A DNA stretch of 64,000 nt from Cryptomeria japonica (taxonomy: Eukaryota; Streptophyta; Pinopsida; Cupressales; Cupressaceae). Location of the stretch: the NCBI RefSeq assembly GCF_030272615.1, contig NC_081414.1, positions 764,751,413-764,815,412 of the forward strand. The letters are read 5' to 3'. The position numbers and the translations under genes are program-made. Shown piece by piece: positions 57,181 to 64,000 of this stretch (position 1 is its first letter; every line of letters begins with the position of its first letter). The notes below the pieces were generated by a model. That model had not been told where the DNA came from and made no database searches. It was given only the letters and a program-made list of their open reading frames with translations.

Positions 57181-60100
57181 TTGTGTCATATTTGATGATA
57201 CGTTGTTTGTTCTTTTTTACATATACTAATTTTTCATATATACTTGGGAATATCAAAAATAGGAAAAATGTTCAGGACTATTTAGGGGTTTGTCTTAGTC
57301 ATGCCCATATTTTGGTCTTTCAACCTCCATGGATAAGCAGAAACAAATATTATGAAAAAAATTATAACTTTTAAATCCTAGGGATATTAGAAATTTAAAA
57401 GTATTAATACAAAGATAAAATATTGATATGGTGTCAACCCTAGTCTAGTGGAAAACCACCATGAAATTATGATAGATTTGACAAAATAATAAAATATATA
57501 TTTATTCCATAAATACAAAATAAAAAAGATTCACAATATAGAATATTACCAATAGCTTGGGATCCTTTTGTGAGATTCAAGATGGATTTGGCAATGTAGA
57601 GTAAACCAGGAAGTTTGAGTTGTTGTGAGCACAAAGAGTTCATAAGAACTATAGATTTTGCTTTGATAATGCTATAGTGATTGAAAATATTTCAATAGAC
57701 TTTCCTCTTAGTCTAAAAGTCATAGACTAGCTTTCTTGATAGATTCGAATCTATATTCAAAATGAGAAAGATAAAGGGTTTTGTTTTCTCAAAAGGGTAC
57801 GAGAAAGAATTACTTTCTTTCTTGGTTATTATGAAATGAATCATAAAAAATCCATGTGCAAAGTGCACTTTTGAATCTAAAAAAATTGAATTGTACGTTA
57901 GCACTCCATGCAAACATTCATACATAATGTTGTAGTCCAAGACAATTTTGTTGATTTTCAAACCACGAGCTATTAATACTTTATCTTCATTGACTATGGA
58001 ATAAAATTTTCAAATCTTAATAGGTGCAAACTATAAATGTAAAATTTCACTAGTATGTAATTTTTGACACTACATCTCCCTTGTAATCCAAATGCTCCTT
58101 GCAACCCAAAATCATCAACAAATTTTAATTCATCCACTTGAACTATACAATCTAATGCAAATCACCTGATCATATTCTCGGTCTTGTTCTCAGTCTTGAT
58201 TCAAGCATTTATCCAAAAGTAATCATCATGACAATGCATCCTTCCTAATCTTTATGTTATTTCAAGATATTGTTCCCACAAGTAATTAACACTCCATCAT
58301 TAATCAATCTTGCCTTTTTAACTTGATCAATGTAATCTCATTCACCATTACACATCATAATACCAATATATAACACAAACAACATCTCTTGTAAATATTG
58401 TATATCCTATAAATAAAATTGTTCATGTGTTATCACCTAGGTATATCCTTATACATATATCTTCATAGGTCCCATCTTTGTAAATGACATCCTTGTGTCA
58501 TCAAGAATCCCCTATAATCCCATTCTTCAACAAAATCCACTAGTCCCTTTGGTTTCAAGTATTTGATTGCCTCTTATTATGATAATCCTAAGTCTTATTC
58601 TTCCATACTTTGTCTTCACAAGAGATATCATTTCTCACATCAAACTCCATCTACCCATTCATCATATTTTGGAAAAGGGTGCTTGAGATAATGGTTATTT
58701 TATTGTTGGTTTTAGATTTTTTTTATCTTTTCTTTTGGGATTCCTACTTTACCTATTCAATTTTACCATGATCCATCATATCATGGTGGTCTTTGACTGG
58801 TAAAACTAGGGAAAATTCTTAAATTTTGTGTGTTGTGCCTTCATGGTTGTCCCACATTGCACCCGCCAAGGTCCTTCGAGACCTTTCATTACACCAAGAC
58901 ATTCCTTCTATTTATGGTCTTATAGGACCATTTCCACCACTTTCCTCTGCACTTTTGTGAGATGTTGAATTGATATTTTATATTTCCCTCATCCAACTTA
59001 ATCATTAACTTCATGTACATTTGAATCCTTGACAATATTTCTTCATCTATCACCTATCCCTTCCCCTTCTATCCATAATTTTGCATCCTCAATCCTTATA
59101 TACATATCTCATGCATTTTGAGAGCATATATGTATTCTCCCAAAATCACTTGTCCTCTTAAACAAACATCCTCGTCCTCATCCTCACCCTCATCAACTTT
59201 CCTCCTATTCACTCCTTTGAATAACTAGGGCATCTTTCCTAATCTATCCAATTTCTTCCAAGAATAATGTTTTAATCTTTTTTGAAATAATGTTACTTTT
59301 TAACATCACTTCAAAGAGGGGAAAAATGTAAGAACTTAAAATTGATCATTAAATTTGATCAATTTTATCCCCAATTCATTATATTCTCAATCTCTATATT
59401 AATTAAATAATGTTCAATTATTCTCAGTCATCATCCTCATCCATTTCTTCTACTTTTCTAAGTCCTAACCTAAGGTAAAATTTCCTATCCCTATCTTTAC
59501 CCTATCTCTTCACATGTCACATCCTCCATCACTTTTTATTTATTTCTCATTCTCTCATCATCCTCTTAATTCCAACACAATCCCAACACAATCTCGTCCT
59601 CTATAATCAATATTAAATGCATCCCCTTTTGGCTCTTTGCTTTTTCATAAAAAGAGAATTTTGAATTCCCCACTTGTCCCTTCTAAGTAAAGGGGACATG
59701 AATCAACTTTATGAAAAATCTTCCAAAGGTACCCCCATCTTCTCATTCCATCTAGCATTATGCCACTTAGCACAATCTCCTTCCTTTAGACAACTCAAGC
59801 CATCATGAACATTTATCTCATTCTTTAATCTTGGCCCTCTATCTATCTCCTCCAAATCTATTTATTCATCCAATGCTTAGCCATTTTTCAAGTGATCACT
59901 TACAATTTAATGAAAGCATTGTTATGCTATCAAAATTCATTTGTGAGCACACATCAATCGTTCAATTGGGAAAATCTCATTCTACATGGAGTCTAATATA
60001 GTTCATCTTTGTCTCCTCTTTTCTATTTTGTTTTCAATTGGTTTGTTGAAGCTTGGTTGTTGACTGGTTATGATTATTTTTTAGGCAACATTTTTTTGTA

Positions 60101-60835
60101 AATGGTTTCAGTGCCCCTTCAAAACCTATTTTACCTTTAATAATAAAAAAAAGTTCATCTTTGTTGAATTTTATGTTCGTTTGGACTTTATATGCCTAAT
60201 CCAAGTCTTTATATAAATTTGTATTATTTTTCTCTCTATTGCAACTATCATTCGATTTAACATATTTTTTTGCACACATCTCCAACTTCACTAGGGTCCT
60301 CTACACAATAGTTCAAAGCTTTCCATTTCAAGCTCTTTTAGTTTTCAATTGAACTCATTCTATTTTTTTCTTATTTTTATTTCTCTTAAATGCTAGCATG
60401 ATTTCTAATTTGTATTTCTAATCCATCCTCTTGCACTTACCAATTCAGATCAAATTAAGATTATATTTTTTATAATTTCAAAGTTCTAATTTGATTTACA
60501 ATTGATATCACTCTTAAGAAAAAAAAAATGAGTTAGTTTTTTTCAACACGTAATTATATCATAAGATGTTAGAGCTTCTAGATTTTCAATATTTAGTCTT
60601 TGTTCTTTAGAACCTAAAGGTTCATATCCTATAATTTTTAAGAATAAAAGTTGTGGTATGTATGCATGCATTCAAATGACCCTTACAAAGAAAAATTCAC
60701 TTATGTAACAGGAAAAAAAGAGAAGGATAAGAATGTTATGTCTTAGGAACCCACTTAACATTCTAGAGGCACAATTTCTTAATGGTTATGAAAATATTAT
60801 GACAAAACAAATATGAAATATCTCTATGGATTCTG
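57181..60835. other. AT-rich region without recognisable gene
   Basis: 3.6 kb with long C/T-rich stretches on the plus strand from about 58070 to 60000. CAAAGAGGGGAAAAATG near 59320-59336, followed by TGTAAGAAC, looks like a gypsy polypurine tract and LTR start, but I find no second LTR or pol. Short frames (57183-57374, 57713-57961) have no domain. Confidence 0.5.
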
Positions 60836-61072
60836 CATTACTTTGTCATTGTTGGAAAAGGGGGAGTAGTATTTAAAATTTTGGTGAATGTTACCATTTC
60901 ATGTATACTTTCATGTTACCACTTTGGGGGAGTAGTATACATTGTAATTTCTGCAAAAAGGATAGTGTATATGCTTAGGGGGAGTAATTTTGGTTATGGC
61001 ATATTTTTGTTGTAAAAACACTTAAATGTCAAAATTTTCCTAAGTGTTGCCATCAATGCCAAAGGGGGAGAT
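60836..61072 (+). mobile_element. 3' tail fragment of an element-4-family copy
   Basis: Homologous to 40618-40880. It shares TACTTTGTCATTGTTGG, several GGGGGAGTA tracts and the terminal CATCAATGCCAAAGGGGGAG box. It should be followed by a plus-strand LTR but instead abuts the inverted LTR of element 6. Confidence 0.8.
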
Positions 61073-62596
61073 TGATGAATAATGATGAACAGTAAATACT
61101 CAATAGATACTGAGGGGGAGGGGGGGTGGGGGGGGGTGTAAATCAGTATAGCCAAAAATCTTCCTTAAACCACTTTGACTACAAAGACTAAACTAACTAG
61201 TAAATAGTATCACCGATCTAAAACAGGGCACTACTGGTAAAACACAGTATGACTGTGAAAGACATGAATCAGTAACATTTAGATCTTCACCACACCTAAT
61301 TTCTCCTTTCCACTTCACCCATATGCATAAACAAGTAATACATCAGAAATATAAAGGCCACTAGATCAACATGCATTACCACTTAACAAAAAACACTAAT
61401 TGTCACATGAAAAAGCATCACACATGACACACTGATTTTTCATGTGGAAACCCAATTGGGAAAAACCACGGTGGGGATGAATACACACAAGTTGTTCTTT
61501 TAACTCTTCTGAAGTCTGCTCTATTAGGAGCCTAATCCGGTTAAGGACTTTACAATAGGTTCTTCTAGGATCTGATCCTGCTAGGGATCACCCAGTTAAG
61601 GGATGGCTAAATACCCAGTTAAAGGTTAGAACCCTATTAAAGGTTACCTCGCAAAAGGATTTGAAGAACTCAATGAATTTGAGTCACCCTATTAAAGGAT
61701 TTACAGAAAGCATGTTAAAGCTACCCAGTTAAGGGATTTTCCAACTGCTGAAATGGTTAGGAGTCAATAGGTAATACACTGATCTAATAAGAGCACTAAA
61801 ATGCCAAGGCATATCCACTTTAGTTTCTTTATTTCTGCAATCACACTCTGCAGGTATCAACACCATTCTCCGGTCTAGCAAGAATCAAGTATCTCTTCAC
61901 TTGGATACACACATAACATTTGCCAACAACCTCACAATGCAAATCATCATCGACCTTATAGATAACAGATAGGTCGGTGGCATAAACCCTAAACCCTAAA
62001 TATTTAGGTTATCAATACAGTCGGTCTAATCCTGACCATTCAATCACATTGCATAGTGTAAAATGATCTTGAACAAATCTCAAGATGTTCTACATCATTC
62101 ATTCTTTGCCACTTCTGGAAGCTGATGACCCATCACGCGCTCTCCACCATTTACCGAGACTTCACACATTCCCGAGGTAGATAGGATCAATCTTCTTCAT
62201 GCAAGATCCTCAAGGAAATCCTTCACACACACAAGGCTGGCGTGGCAACATGATCTGATCTTCATTTCAATGCTACCCCATCATAAGATGTCATCGGTCG
62301 AATCACACAAACTTGAAATGCATTAATCGGAAACCCTGACGCTGAGACTACCAACCGGTAGTCATACCAAATGAAACCCCGATACAAAACTTTCCATATA
62401 CCGATTCACATTCTAACATATTTCTTCACTTGAACCAACATACCGCTTCACTTTTTCACATATACCGGTTCACATCATCATATCGGTTCTCTTGCCAGTT
62501 TTCTTACTTCAATATATCGGTTCATACTTCAGCATATTGACATCAATGACAACATATAATATCATCATGTCATCACACTCTGCACATATGCCAACA
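61073..62596 (-). repeat. Element 6 3' LTR
   Basis: About 1,524 bp. It contains the run G5-A-G7-T-G9 (61114-61136), inverse of the C-rich LTR ends of elements 3 and 4, and several CCGGT words. No gene inside. Confidence 0.82.
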
Positions 62597-62798
62597 ATCT
62601 CCCCCTTTGGCATTGATGGCAATATACAAAGATATCTCTCTGCTTCACATCTTCTCCCCCTTTGACAACAATGCCAAAGTGGAGGCATAGACATCCATGT
62701 TCCACTATGCTACTCCCCCCAAGGAGTAGCATCCTTCAACACACCAATCCTGAAAAGATTTGACAATACAATACCTAATTGATGTGGAGAACATACCT
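62597..62798 (-). other. Polypurine tail of element 6
   Basis: On the minus strand GGGGGAGA-type tracts lie at about 62600, 62655 and 62715. The first is within CATCAATGCCAAAGGGGGAG next to the LTR. Confidence 0.75.
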
Positions 62799-64000
62799 TT
62801 AGTTCACCTCTTGAAGGGGCAACAACCCTAATTCACCTCTTAAATAGGTAAATGTAGCCTTCGGTAGAGGCTTGGTGAATATGTCTACTAACTGCTCCTT
62901 ACTGGAAACATGTTCCAAGACAACCTCTTTGTTCTGAACTTTCTCCCTCAAGAAATGATACTTGATCTCAAAGTGCTTGGTTCTAGCATGCAATACCGGA
63001 TTCTTGGAAATATTAATTGCACTTGTGTTATCACAAAATATGCTCACTTGTTCAGATACAGGGACTTTGAAACCACTTAGTATATTCTTCATCCAAATTG
63101 TCTAAGTGCAGTTCATAAATGTTGCTACATATTTTGCTTTTGTTGTAGAGTGAGAGATACAACTCTGCTTCTTACTCATCCATGAGACTAGTCTACCACC
63201 AAGAAAGAATGCACCACCGGTTGTGCTCTTTCGATCGTCCACGTTACCAGCCCAATCGGCATCTGTAAACACTTTAAGGTTGAAATAATTATTGTATGGA
63301 TACCACAATCCATAGTCTACAGTTCCCTTCAGATATCTAAGAATCTACTTGACTGCTACCAAGTGGGATTCTCTTGGACTTTTCTGGAAATGTGCAGCAA
63401 TGCCCACTGCATGTGCAATGTCTGGTCTGCTATGTACTACATAGTGCAACTTACCAATCATTGATCGGTATTCCTTCTCATTCACCAACATTGAGTCGTC
63501 TTCTTTTGACAATTTACAACCGGTCACCATCGATGTACCAACCGGTTTGTTGTCTTCCATGCCAAAGGTATTCAACACCTCTTTGACATACTTGGACTAG
63601 GTGATAAAGATATCGTCTTTCATTTGTTGTATCTGTAGTCCAATGAAGAACTTAATCTCTCCGATTAGTGACATCTCAAATTCCTTCTTCATCTCATCTG
63701 CAAAATCATGACTCATCTTGTCATCTCCACTAAAAATTATGTCATCAACAAATACTTCACAGATCAGAATCTGATCTCCTTCTGACTTCAGATAGATATT
63801 GCTATATTCACTTGTTCTTTCAAATCCAATCTTCACAAGATGGGAGTGTAAATGTTCATACCATGCTCTAGGTGCCTACTTCAATCCATACAAGGCTTTA
63901 TGTAGCCTACACACCATATCACTATCTTCTGATAAGGCAAACCCATCTAGTTGCTCTATATACACTTCCTCTTCAAGTATTCCATTCAGGAATGCAGATT
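62799..64000 (-). pseudogene. Copia RT C-terminal part and RNase H of element 6
   Basis: One continuous minus-strand frame from the window edge to 62799, interrupted by four TAG codons at 63876-63878, 63597-63599, 63345-63347 and 63102-63104. RT motifs are [19 protein letters not shown] and the catalytic [12 protein letters not shown] (about 63750). RNase H motifs are TDADWAGNVDDRKST, SWMSKKQSC, FCDNTSAINISKNP and DIFTKPLP. No frame shift is seen, so damage is light. The N-terminal RT, integrase and Gag lie outside the window. Confidence 0.88.

Larger units (their letters stand above)
61073..64000 (-). mobile_element. Element 6: Ty1/copia element, truncated by window end
   Basis: The 3' LTR is 61073-62596 (minus TGTTGGCATATG...TTCATCA). 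A polypurine box (62597-62610) and C-terminal pol follow on the minus strand. Motifs match element 3, but LTR and tail are a different subfamily. The 5' part lies beyond 64000. Confidence 0.88.

Noticed and set aside
59320-59400. LTR start of a gypsy element after a polypurine-like tract
   Set aside because: No second copy of the sequence, no PBS and no upstream integrase or chromodomain could be found, so it is only mentioned.

Overview
This window is plant nuclear DNA, almost certainly from a seed plant with a large, repeat-dominated genome. A gymnosperm would fit the nested, slowly decaying LTR elements, but the sequence does not prove it. I found no ordinary host gene, no rRNA or tRNA gene, and nothing bacterial or organellar. 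Nearly every recognisable protein is a retrotransposon Gag, protease, reverse transcriptase (RT), RNase H or integrase, broken by stops or small indels.

Layout, left to right. Element 1 (193-7676, minus) and element 2 (17405-25251, plus) belong to one family. Both have LTRs of about 1.07-1.26 kb, a tRNA-Trp primer-binding site (PBS), and a single long Gag/protease-like frame of about 1,140 codons. Neither has RT or integrase, so they look like a non-autonomous, Gag-bearing family related to the Ty3/gypsy Tat lineage. Between them lies an old minus-strand Ty1/copia (Sirevirus-like) element, about 8870 to 16180. It is split by a smaller LTR element (10142-12628), and a tRNA-derived SINE (13008-13241) lies in the same gap. 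Element 3 (26407-33586, plus) is a decayed Ty1/copia element with a perfect 5-bp target-site duplication (TSD).

Element 4 (34410-56675, plus) is a copia-like element with no pol. It encodes a coiled-coil protein with four zinc knuckles and, behind its own TATA box, a large accessory ORF of unknown family (37344-40579). Its right LTR is interrupted by element 5 (41476-56089, minus), a young Ty3/gypsy Tat element. Element 5 carries gag, protease, RT, two RNase H domains and integrase, plus an antisense plant-mobile-domain (PMD) accessory gene. The stretch 56681-60835 is AT-rich with no recognisable gene. The window ends in element 6 (minus, copia), whose 3' LTR (61073-62596) directly abuts the plus-strand 3' tail of an element-4-family copy.

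The most interesting signals are structural. (a) A 138-bp GT...AG segment looks like an intron. It is present in both LTRs of element 2 and exactly absent from both LTRs of element 1. (b) Eight hairpins in the antisense gene's predicted intron share a conserved 15-nt loop, while their stems covary. (c) Five perfect AT-rich inverted repeats lie in the U3 of element 5. (d) Two clusters totalling about 23 copies of a CACAGACGCG decamer lie in the element 5 leader. (e) Element 4 carries a large uncharacterised accessory ORF. Insertion order can be read directly: element 5 is younger than element 4, and elements 2, 3 and 4 each landed in still older repeat DNA.
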